From Methanosarcinales archaeon (GTDB taxonomy: Archaea; Halobacteriota; Methanosarcinia; Methanosarcinales; Methanosarcinaceae): a DNA stretch of 7,997 nt. The notes beneath the pieces were generated by a model. That model was not told the origin of the DNA. It ran no database searches and saw only the letters and a list, made by a program, of their open reading frames with translations. The position numbers and the translations under genes were made by a program. Shown here piece after piece: positions 1-4,813 of the stretch (positions are counted from its first letter, which is position 1; every line of letters begins with the position of its first letter). Where the stretch lies: positions 1-7,997 of the forward strand of contig JAAXQB010000024.1 of the NCBI GenBank assembly GCA_012329085.1. Direction: 5' to 3'.

Positions 1-36
1 CACCTCAAAGGGAATATACACATATATCATTAAAAT

Positions 37-462
37 TCATTCTAAATCTTGCCTCTGAATGATTTTTTTTACAATTTTTCCACTACTGCATAAATAATCC
101 ATATCTGACTTTCCAATTCGCACAATTTTTATATCAAAACCTTTTTTTTTTAAATCAATATCAAGTTGTTCAACATTGAATTTTTGATCATATCCAAGTG
201 CAATAATATCTGGATTTATTTCTTTTAATGGTTCAAATATATCAACTTCACTTCCAAGAACCGCCTTTTTAACTACCTTTAAAGAATTAATCATTAATAG
301 ACGAGAATTTTCAGAAATTATTGGTTTTGGTTTATGTTGTATCATCGAATCTCTCGCAAGTATAACAAACAATTCAGTCCCAAGTGCGCGAGCTTCTTTT
401 AGATAATATATATGGCCTACATGTAATATATCAAATGTTCCTGTTGCTAATACTCGTATCAT
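37..462 (-). CDS. ribL: Archaeal FAD synthase (RibL-type nucleotidyltransferase)
   Basis: This 141-residue protein belongs to the cytidylyltransferase-like family of archaeal FAD synthases, which join FMN to a nucleotide from ATP or CTP to make FAD in the cytoplasm. The N-terminus has the nucleotide-binding signature GTFDILHVGH (residues 8-17, with the H-x-G-H motif at 14-17). ISENSR at 49-54 fits the second family signature, and PDIIALGYDQ (84-93) fits the flavin-cytidylyl core. The length is close to the characterised Methanocaldococcus enzyme. That enzyme, as I recall, depends on reduced C-terminal cysteines; this protein has only one cysteine in total, Cys125 in LCSSGKIV. The start is supported by a Shine-Dalgarno sequence seven bases upstream. 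The gene is transcribed away from the homocysteine pair. The main alternative is a glycerol-3-phosphate cytidylyltransferase-like enzyme with another substrate; small size and archaeal context favour RibL. Confidence 0.85.
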   Translation of the reverse strand: MIRVLATGTFDILHVGHIYYLKEARALGTELFVILARDSMIQHKPKPIISENSRLLMINSLKVVKKAVLGSEVDIFEPLKEINPDIIALGYDQKFNVEQLDIDLKKKGFDIKIVRIGKSDMDYLCSSGKIVKKIIQRQDLE

Positions 463-469
463 AAAATCA

Positions 470-475
470 CACCTT
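470..475 (-). promoter_or_regulatory. Shine-Dalgarno site of ribL
   Basis: Read on the minus strand this is AAGGTG, complementary to the archaeal 16S rRNA 3' end, seven bases before the ribL ATG at 462. It decides the start codon and implies a leadered transcript. Confidence 0.6.
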
Positions 476-531
476 ACAAATGTATATTAATCATATTAAC
501 TTTATGGAATTTATTGTAATAATTCAATAGA

Positions 532-540
532 TTTATATAA
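532..540. promoter_or_regulatory. TATA box in the divergent region, symmetric
   Basis: TTTATATAA fits the archaeal TATA consensus. For the rightward genes it predicts a start near 560 and a leader of about 75 bases before the ATG at 636. The core TTATATAA (533-540) is its own reverse complement, so the same box could also direct leftward transcription starting near 510 and give ribL a leader of about 48 bases. A second leftward candidate (TTAATATA, 490-483) would start at or past the ribL ATG, which conflicts with the Shine-Dalgarno site there. Confidence 0.5.
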
Positions 541-579
541 CTACAAGTAATATGTAGATTATTCAAATATTGCCAATAT
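541..579. promoter_or_regulatory. Two small dyads near the predicted start site; possible operator
   Basis: Directly after the TATA box lies ctaca (541-545) with its inverse tgtag (553-557). Ten bases further on is a perfect dyad, atattg-c-caatat (567-579). Together they straddle the predicted transcription start of the homocysteine genes, where an archaeal repressor would block polymerase. Dyads this short in AT-rich DNA can arise by chance and no known operator consensus is matched. Confidence 0.3.
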
Positions 580-623
580 CAGTCATGTAATGGAAATAAT
601 GTAATAAATTGAAATAAATTTAA

Positions 624-628
624 AAGGA
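624..628 (+). promoter_or_regulatory. Shine-Dalgarno site of the HcyBio-CBS gene
   Basis: AAGGA lies seven bases before the ATG at 636 and supports that start. It agrees with the leadered transcript predicted from the TATA box at 532. Confidence 0.5.
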
Positions 629-635
629 AAAAAGA

Positions 636-2138
636 ATGATTAAAAAAACAATTCAAGAGATAAATCAAAAAATAAAAGAAGGAAATGCAACAGTAGTCAC
701 TGCCATAGAGATGGTTAATATTGTGGCAGATCTTGGTAAAGAAGGTGCAGCAAAAGAAGTTGATGTAGTCACAACAGGTACATTTGGCGCTATGTGTTCG
801 TCAGGTGCTTGGCTCAATTTGGGACATTCAGATCCGCCAATTAAAATGCAAAAAGTATTTTTAAATGAAGTAGAAGCATACACAGGAGTTGCGGCTATTG
901 ATGCATATATAGGTGTAACCCAATTATCTGAATCTCATGGAATGGATTATGGTGGAGCACATGTAATTGAGGATTTAATTCGTGGAAAATCCATAGATAT
1001 TCGTGCAACTGCGTATGGTACGGATTGTTATCCAAAAAAAGAACTTGAAACCACAATCACAATAGATGATTTAAATCAAGCAATTATGCTTAATTCAAGA
1101 AATTGCTATCAAAAATATAATGCGGCAACTAACAGTTCCAATCGCAAGTTGCATACTTATATGGGTGCCCTTTTACCAGACTATGGTAATGTGACTTACT
1201 CGGGTGCAGGCGTATTATCTCCTTTATCTAATGACCCTGAATATCAAACAATTGGGATGGGAACACGAATATTTCTCGGAGGTGGCGAAGGATATGTGAT
1301 TGGAGAAGGTACTCAACACGACCCTATACATAATTTTGGAACACTGATGTTGAGGGGAGACTTAAAAGAAATGAATCCGGACTTCGTAAAAGCAGTATCA
1401 TTCAAAGGATATGGCACAACATTATATCTTGGAGTAGGCGTCCCAATTCCAATATTGAATGAAAGAATTGCAGAAATGACCGCAGTTAAAGATAATGATA
1501 TTATAACAAATGTTTTAGATTATGCGGTTCCGAGTAGAAATCGTCCAAAAGTAAGACAGGTGTCGTATGAAGAACTTAAATCTGGCTCTATTGATATAAA
1601 TGGTAAAGCTGTTTCAACTAATTCCATGTCTGGATTTAAGAAAGCAAAAAGAGTTGCAGAAGAACTTAAAAATTGGATTGATAATAGTAAATTCTTTTTA
1701 TCAGAACCTGCATGCCGTTTGCCCAATTCGGGCATTTTTAAACCAATGAGAGAATCAAAGAAAATATTATATGTGCGAGACATTATGTCAACAAACATTG
1801 TGACAATTAGTATTAATACGACTATGCATCAGGCTTCTAAAATTATGGTGGATAGTTCATACGATAAAATTCCAGTAATATCTGATGCAGGCACTCTTGC
1901 TGGTATTGTCACTTCATGGGATATTTCAAAAGCTATTGCACAAGATAAAGAGACACCTATTGAAAATATAATGACAAAAAAAGTAATAACCACTTCTCCA
2001 AATAATGCGATAGCGGTTGTAGCTAAAATTCTTAATCAATCTCATATATCCGCATTACCTGTCATAAATGATGAAAATAAAGTGATTGGAATTATAACAA
2101 GTGATGATATAAGTAAATTACTTGCACGAAGATATTAA
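636..2138 (+). CDS. Homocysteine biosynthesis protein, HcyBio (DUF39) domain with two CBS domains
   Basis: This 500-residue protein matches the COG1900 family represented by Methanosarcina acetivorans MA1821, which is needed to make homocysteine from aspartate semialdehyde and sulfide when the O-acetylhomoserine route is absent. The HcyBio domain covers about residues 1-370 and is rich in glycine motifs such as LGGGEGYVIGEGTQHDP (214-230). Cysteines are present at 54 (GAMCSSG) and 131 (GTDCYPK), the two positions I recall as functionally important in the Methanosarcina protein; Cys157 and Cys360 are further thiols. Two CBS repeats follow, about 377-435 (RDIMSTNIVTIS...) and 440-497 (IENIMTKKVITTSP...), which may sense an adenosyl ligand. 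Length and order equal the family's two-domain form. The gene is first in a two-gene operon. Family assignment is firm; the individual catalytic step is not fully settled for the family. Confidence 0.92.
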   Translation: MIKKTIQEINQKIKEGNATVVTAIEMVNIVADLGKEGAAKEVDVVTTGTFGAMCSSGAWLNLGHSDPPIKMQKVFLNEVEAYTGVAAIDAYIGVTQLSESHGMDYGGAHVIEDLIRGKSIDIRATAYGTDCYPKKELETTITIDDLNQAIMLNSRNCYQKYNAATNSSNRKLHTYMGALLPDYGNVTYSGAGVLSPLSNDPEYQTIGMGTRIFLGGGEGYVIGEGTQHDPIHNFGTLMLRGDLKEMNPDFVKAVSFKGYGTTLYLGVGVPIPILNERIAEMTAVKDNDIITNVLDYAVPSRNRPKVRQVSYEELKSGSIDINGKAVSTNSMSGFKKAKRVAEELKNWIDNSKFFLSEPACRLPNSGIFKPMRESKKILYVRDIMSTNIVTISINTTMHQASKIMVDSSYDKIPVISDAGTLAGIVTSWDISKAIAQDKETPIENIMTKKVITTSPNNAIAVVAKILNQSHISALPVINDENKVIGIITSDDISKLLARRY

Positions 2139-2160
2139 GAGCTTGCACAAGTAAAACTAT

Positions 2161-2877
2161 ATGAAAGTACATTTTCAATTAAAAGAGACAATTGTCACAA
2201 TTGTTGCAGATGAAAAAAAATATATTGAAATTGCAAAAGAATCAATAATATCGCAAAGAGAAATACTTGAAAGATATATAAGATTTAATCCGTATTTTAA
2301 ATCCACACTTGAACCATTTCAAGAATGTGATGAAAATGTAGATGAAATTATAAAAAGAATGGTTAGTGCCAGCAATACAATAGGAATTGGACCTATGAGT
2401 GCAGTCGCGGGCACGATTGCATCATTTGCAGTTGAAGCTATGGTTAATGCAGGTGCAACTTATGCAATTGTTGATAATGGGGGTGATATCGCATTCATAA
2501 ATGATAGACCAATTCTAATTGGAATTTATGCAGGCGAATCTGAATTTAAAGATTTTGCATTTTCAATTCCATCTCGGAATACAATATCTGGCGTATGTAC
2601 TTCGTCTGGAACAGTTGGGCCATCTATTAGCTTTGGAATGTCAGATGCATCGATTGTATTTTCAGATAATGTTTCTCTTGCAGATTCTGCTGCAACTGAA
2701 CTTGGTAATTCAGTAGAGGTTGGTAAAAAATCTATCGAAGATGCATTTTCAAAAGTAAATTCTATACAAGGGATAAATGGGGCAGTTATCATTCAAGATA
2801 ATTATATTGGGGCATGGGGAACAGTACCTGAAATAGTTCGTGCAAAGGTAAATTATGAATGCATAACAAAAGGATAA
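2161..2877 (+). CDS. UPF0280 family (COG2122) sulfur-assimilation protein, ApbE-like fold
   Basis: The 238-residue product matches the UPF0280/COG2122 family, including M. acetivorans MA1715, which helps efficient sulfide use for homocysteine synthesis. Family landmarks are the N-terminal [16 protein letters not shown] (2-17), [13 protein letters not shown] (75-87), VDNGGDIAF (104-112), [16 protein letters not shown] (144-159) and [11 protein letters not shown] (173-183). The last three resemble the flavin and active-site motifs of ApbE flavin transferases, to which the family is distantly related. Cysteines occur at 56, 146 and 234; Cys146 lies in the most conserved motif. The start is 22 bases after the HcyBio-CBS stop without a clear Shine-Dalgarno sequence, so co-transcription is likely. 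The adjacency supports a role in sulfur delivery to the upstream enzyme; the chemical activity is unknown. Confidence 0.9.
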   Translation: MKVHFQLKETIVTIVADEKKYIEIAKESIISQREILERYIRFNPYFKSTLEPFQECDENVDEIIKRMVSASNTIGIGPMSAVAGTIASFAVEAMVNAGATYAIVDNGGDIAFINDRPILIGIYAGESEFKDFAFSIPSRNTISGVCTSSGTVGPSISFGMSDASIVFSDNVSLADSAATELGNSVEVGKKSIEDAFSKVNSIQGINGAVIIQDNYIGAWGTVPEIVRAKVNYECITKG

Positions 2878-2886
2878 AACACAATT

Positions 2887-2978
2887 GCAATCAATCTATA
2901 AGGCGTATATAAGAAAATAAATCATTCTTATTATTATTGTTGTTATTATTCGATTTATTTTTTTATAGATTGTGATTG
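2887..2978 (+). terminator. Long AT-rich hairpin with T-run after the homocysteine pair
   Basis: An inner stem pairs 2908-2923 with 2952-2967, 16 positions with one G-U pair, around a 28-base loop rich in TTA/TTG triplets. Flanking it, gcaatcaatct on the left (from 2887) is largely matched by agattgtgattg on the right, with a two-base bulge. Seven Ts (2958-2964) lie in the right arm. The position just after the UPF0280 stop suggests transcript-end or stability function; archaeal termination relies mainly on the T-run rather than on the hairpin. Confidence 0.45.
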
Positions 2979-3023
2979 AACATTCTGAGCGTTATTCGAC
3001 AGCACATATTCAAATGAATGAGC
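2964..3023. repeat. Decayed copy of the palindrome-array repeat, upstream of the nuclease-like gene
   Basis: The stretch from 2964 resembles the last element of the downstream array at 4265-4290: both read ATAG, then gtgattgaaca, then GAGCG within the same spacing. Next comes GTT and a spacer, then gcacatattca-aa-tgaatgagc (3002-3023). That is an imperfect version of the array hairpins, with core attca / tgaat and GC at both outer ends. The order of two palindromes joined by GCGTT matches 3814-3859. The evidence is alignment by eye. Confidence 0.45.
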
Positions 3024-3074
3024 TTTATCTTGTAATTCATTCTCATGGAAAATTAGCAACGGTTTATCAAATAG

Positions 3075-3082
3075 TTTTTATA
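3075..3082 (+). promoter_or_regulatory. TATA box of the coiled-coil gene
   Basis: TTTTTATA is centred about 26 bases before the ATG at 3105, so transcription should begin at or next to the start codon. No Shine-Dalgarno sequence is present, which fits a leaderless mRNA. Confidence 0.5.
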
Positions 3083-3104
3083 AGAATATATCATATTAAT
3101 ATAT

Positions 3105-3782
3105 ATGACAGATGCAACAGAAAATTCTATAATTACTTATGAATATGTTTTAAAACTTTTTGAAGAAACTGCTAAAAGATTTAAAGAAACTGATAAACGA
3201 ATTAGAGAGGCAGATGAAAAATTAGATAAACGAATTAAAGAGACAGATGAAAGATTTAAAGAGACAGCTGAACGATTTAAAGAAACTGATGAAAAATTTA
3301 AAGAAGTTGCCGAAGGATTTAAAGAGACTAAGCAAATTGTTAAAGAAACAAGTAGATCTGTAGGCTCACTCAGTAATACATGGGGTGAGTTTGTAGAGGG
3401 ATTGGTAGCACCTGCAGCTGTGAGATTGTTTAGAGAAAAAGGATATGCCGTAAATAAAATTCAGAAAAGAGTTAATGCTCTTGAAGATGGAAAAGGTATA
3501 GAGGTTGATATTCTTGTAGTGAATGGAGAATTTCTAATATTGATAGAAGCTAAAAGTACATTAAGAAAAAAAGATGTAGATAATCATTTAACAAGAATTG
3601 CCGATTTTAGATATTTCTTTCCAGAACATAAAGATAAAAAATTAATAGGTGCAGTTGCAGGTATAATGATGGGGGAGGAAATAGAAGAATATGCATATAG
3701 TAAAGGATTGTTTGTAATTGCACAAATTGGAGATTCAGTAAAAATAATAAATAATAATGAATTTAAAGCGAGTGAATGGTAG
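3105..3782 (+). CDS. Coiled-coil protein with PD-(D/E)XK nuclease-like domain (DUF3782-like)
   Basis: This 225-residue protein has two parts. Residues about 13-90 form a charged coiled coil of seven heptads of the type ERFKETD (24-76), interrupted by a four-residue stutter, EKLD, at 38-41. Residues about 92-218 look like a restriction-endonuclease-fold domain: EFVEGLVAP (95-103) gives an N-terminal acidic helix, GIEVDILV (131-138) supplies Asp135, and LILIEAKSTL (144-153) supplies the E-x-K pair Glu148 and Lys150. A QxxxY-like helix is less clear. Such proteins are common in cyanobacteria and some archaea, often in several copies, and their function is unknown. No signal peptide or membrane segment is visible. 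It has its own TATA box and no operon partner. Palindromic repeats lie on both sides, suggesting an accessory gene. It could be an active DNase or an inactive structural relative. Confidence 0.7.
   Translation: MTDATENSIITYEYVLKLFEETAKRFKETDKRIREADEKLDKRIKETDERFKETAERFKETDEKFKEVAEGFKETKQIVKETSRSVGSLSNTWGEFVEGLVAPAAVRLFREKGYAVNKIQKRVNALEDGKGIEVDILVVNGEFLILIEAKSTLRKKDVDNHLTRIADFRYFFPEHKDKKLIGAVAGIMMGEEIEEYAYSKGLFVIAQIGDSVKIINNNEFKASEW
3174..3335 (+). repeat. Degenerate 21-base tandem repeat encoding coiled-coil heptads
   Basis: Seven in-frame 21-base units encode KRFKETD, KRIREAD, KRIKETD, ERFKETA, ERFKETD, EKFKEVA and EGFKETK, with 12 extra bases (EKLD) after the second. Several units share attaaagagac or tttaaagaaact at the base level, not only the residue pattern, suggesting growth by unit duplication. 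Copy number may vary between strains. Confidence 0.8.
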
Positions 3783-3813
3783 GAAATTGCAATAATTTAA
3801 ATTCTTTTTAATA

Positions 3814-3834
3814 GCTCGTTCGGGACGAACGAGC
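3814..3834. repeat. Array palindrome 1 (perfect 9-3-9 hairpin)
   Basis: Arms gctcgttcg and cgaacgagc are perfectly inverse around the loop gga. It is the most GC-rich stretch of the intergenic region and is preceded by TTTTTAATA, as is palindrome 4. Confidence 0.85.
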
Positions 3835-3838
3835 GTTT

Positions 3839-3859
3839 GCACATTTAGGATGAATGTGC
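3839..3859. repeat. Array palindrome 2 (9-3-9 hairpin, one T-G)
   Basis: Arms gcacattta and tgaatgtgc pair with one T-G position around the same gga loop as palindrome 1. It begins four bases after palindrome 1 ends. Confidence 0.75.
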
Positions 3860-3865
3860 GTAATT

Positions 3866-3887
3866 ACTCAAACTTTTCAGAATGAGT
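3866..3887. repeat. Array palindrome 3 (imperfect)
   Basis: Arms actcaaact and agaatgagt match at the outer five and inner two positions around a four-base loop. It occupies the same relative place as the perfect palindrome 5 and is followed by the same AT-rich tail (TTAAAAAAATCTTTGAT against TTAGAAAAAATCTTTGAT). Confidence 0.6.
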
Positions 3888-3890
3888 TAA

Positions 3891-3940
3891 AAAAATCTTT
3901 GATTTTTCATTTGAACATTTATTTAATTTTAAAGATTTTT
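3891..3940. repeat. Inverted repeat in the tail of the first block
   Basis: aaaaatcttt (3891-3900) is the exact inverse of aaagattttt (3931-3940), with 30 AT-rich bases between. The left arm is part of the tail shared by both blocks; the right arm is not repeated in the second block. Confidence 0.45.
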
Positions 3941-4168
3941 ATAACATACATTTACGCAAATTTTTAGTGTGTATGAAAATACAACTTTTATCTAATTGGG
4001 ATATTGATTTGCGCAGATTATTTAGGATGTGAAAAACTCTATTTTCTTATATTATTAAATGCCTTGCGTTTAATTTCCAATTCGAGTGGTTAAAATTAAC
4101 TAAAAATTTAATTTGACTTTCAATTAATTTTAAATAATTTAATAGTTGCGTTTTATTTTCTTTTAATA

Positions 4169-4189
4169 GCACATTCATAATGAATGTGC
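4169..4189. repeat. Array palindrome 4 (perfect 9-3-9 hairpin)
   Basis: Arms gcacattca and tgaatgtgc are perfectly inverse around the loop taa. It is preceded by TTTTAATA and corresponds to palindromes 1 and 2 of the first block. Confidence 0.85.
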
Positions 4190-4195
4190 ATAAAC

Positions 4196-4218
4196 ACTCA
4201 TTCTTGAGAAGAATGAGT
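4196..4218. repeat. Array palindrome 5 (perfect 10-3-10 hairpin)
   Basis: Arms actcattctt and aagaatgagt are perfectly inverse around the loop gag. It lies six bases after palindrome 4 and is followed by the shared tail TTAGAAAAAATCTTTGAT. Confidence 0.85.
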
Positions 4219-4236
4219 TAGAAAAAATCTTTGATA

Positions 4237-4257
4237 GCTCATTCAGAATGAATGGGC
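4237..4257. repeat. Array palindrome 6 (9-3-9 hairpin, one T-G)
   Basis: Arms gctcattca and tgaatgggc pair with one T-G position around the loop gaa. It is preceded by TTTGATA and followed by GTTATTTGATA, which leads into palindrome 7. Confidence 0.75.
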
Positions 4258-4268
4258 GTTATTTGATA

Positions 4269-4290
4269 GCTCGTGATTGAACAAACGAGC
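4269..4290. repeat. Array palindrome 7 (partial)
   Basis: Outer arms gctcgt and acgagc are inverse, but the ten bases between them do not pair. The interior gattgaaca also occurs in the decayed copy near 2973, which links the two sites. Confidence 0.55.
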
Positions 4291-4470
4291 GGTAGTATAT
4301 AATTTATAAAGTTATACACTTAACACTCATTCTCTTTGATAATGATATTCAAAAAAATTTCTAATTTTTCGTAAATATTTTATAGCTTTATTTCCAATAT
4401 TATCCAATTTTCAATCAATATATTTACATATTACTTACCTATGACTTCAGCTTCATAAAACACATTTATT

Positions 4471-4497
4471 GCATTATTTGAGAAATCGCAATAATGC
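4471..4497. repeat. Isolated inverted repeat
   Basis: gcattatt (4471-4478) and aataatgc (4490-4497) are perfectly inverse around 11 bases. It shares no core with the array palindromes. Its role is unknown. Confidence 0.5.
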
Positions 4498-4571
4498 ATT
4501 CTTTTTTTAAATTTTTATTCATTGCATTTTCATAAACCATTTCCATGATGTGCAATTTGTAAAACTATATA

Positions 4572-4597
4572 CTGAGAAAAAATTTCTTTTTTCTCGG
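4572..4597. repeat. Isolated AT-rich hairpin
   Basis: ctgagaaaaaa (4572-4582) pairs with ttttttctcgg (4587-4597), 11 positions with one T-G, around a four-base loop. It could end leftward or rightward transcription, but no gene ends nearby. Confidence 0.5.
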
Positions 4598-4774
4598 AAA
4601 AACATATCCTAGTTTATTATAAACACAACAAAATATTTTAACAATCTTCTATGCCAATTTCTTATGTTTAAAGTCTTGATTGTTTGCATTCATCTTAAAT
4701 CCAATTCATTTCGAGTGCATAACATTAGCACTTTTAAGAAATTGCATATATTCCATTTAATGATATTTTGCATA

Positions 4775-4782
4775 TTTATATA
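4775..4782 (+). promoter_or_regulatory. TATA box of the TraB-radC operon
   Basis: TTTATATA lies so that transcription should begin near 4804-4808. That leaves at most about ten bases before the ATG at 4814. No Shine-Dalgarno sequence is present, so the mRNA is leaderless or nearly so. Confidence 0.55.
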
Positions 4783-4813
4783 TAGAATAATCCATCTAAA
4801 TTAAGTATTGAAA

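Larger units (their letters stand above)
3783..4813. other. Gene-free intergenic region with palindrome cluster
   Basis: About 1 kb without a convincing gene on either strand; reading frames are short and very AT-rich. The first half (to about 4290) holds at least six short hairpin palindromes of one family, in two related composite blocks. Between the blocks (about 3945-4155) there are only weak dyads, such as gttaa-aa-ttaac (4089-4100). The second half has two unrelated hairpins (4471-4497, 4572-4597) and the promoter of the TraB-family gene. I saw no tRNA, no complete box C/D guide RNA and no evenly spaced CRISPR repeats. Confidence 0.7.

Noticed and set aside
1..30. Minus-strand frame opening with ATG at 30 just after ribL (MIYVYIPFEV, running off the window)
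   Set aside because: Only ten codons are visible, there is no clear ribosome binding site, and the frame is the same as ribL after its stop, so it may just be trailing sequence. ribL already has the usual length, so stop-codon readthrough is not suggested.
142..151. Ten-base T-run inside ribL as a possible frameshift or slippage site
   Set aside because: It encodes a lysine run in a frame that is intact and of normal length, so there is no sign of a programmed or mutational shift.
665..883. Minus-strand open frame inside the HcyBio gene, and similar antisense frames at 1520-1798 and 2526-2792
   Set aside because: They lie opposite strongly conserved coding sequence and have no start signals.
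3814..4290. CRISPR array
   Set aside because: The repeated elements vary in sequence, spacing is irregular (4 to about 280 bases) and there are no spacers of uniform length or cas genes.
3814..4290. Insertion sequence or transposon ends
   Set aside because: No transposase fragment, no long terminal inverted repeats and no target duplications were seen. The elements are self-contained hairpins.
4543..4576. Box C/D guide RNA in the intergenic region (ATGATGT ... CTGA)
   Set aside because: The C box is imperfect, the span is too short, and there are no internal C' and D' boxes.
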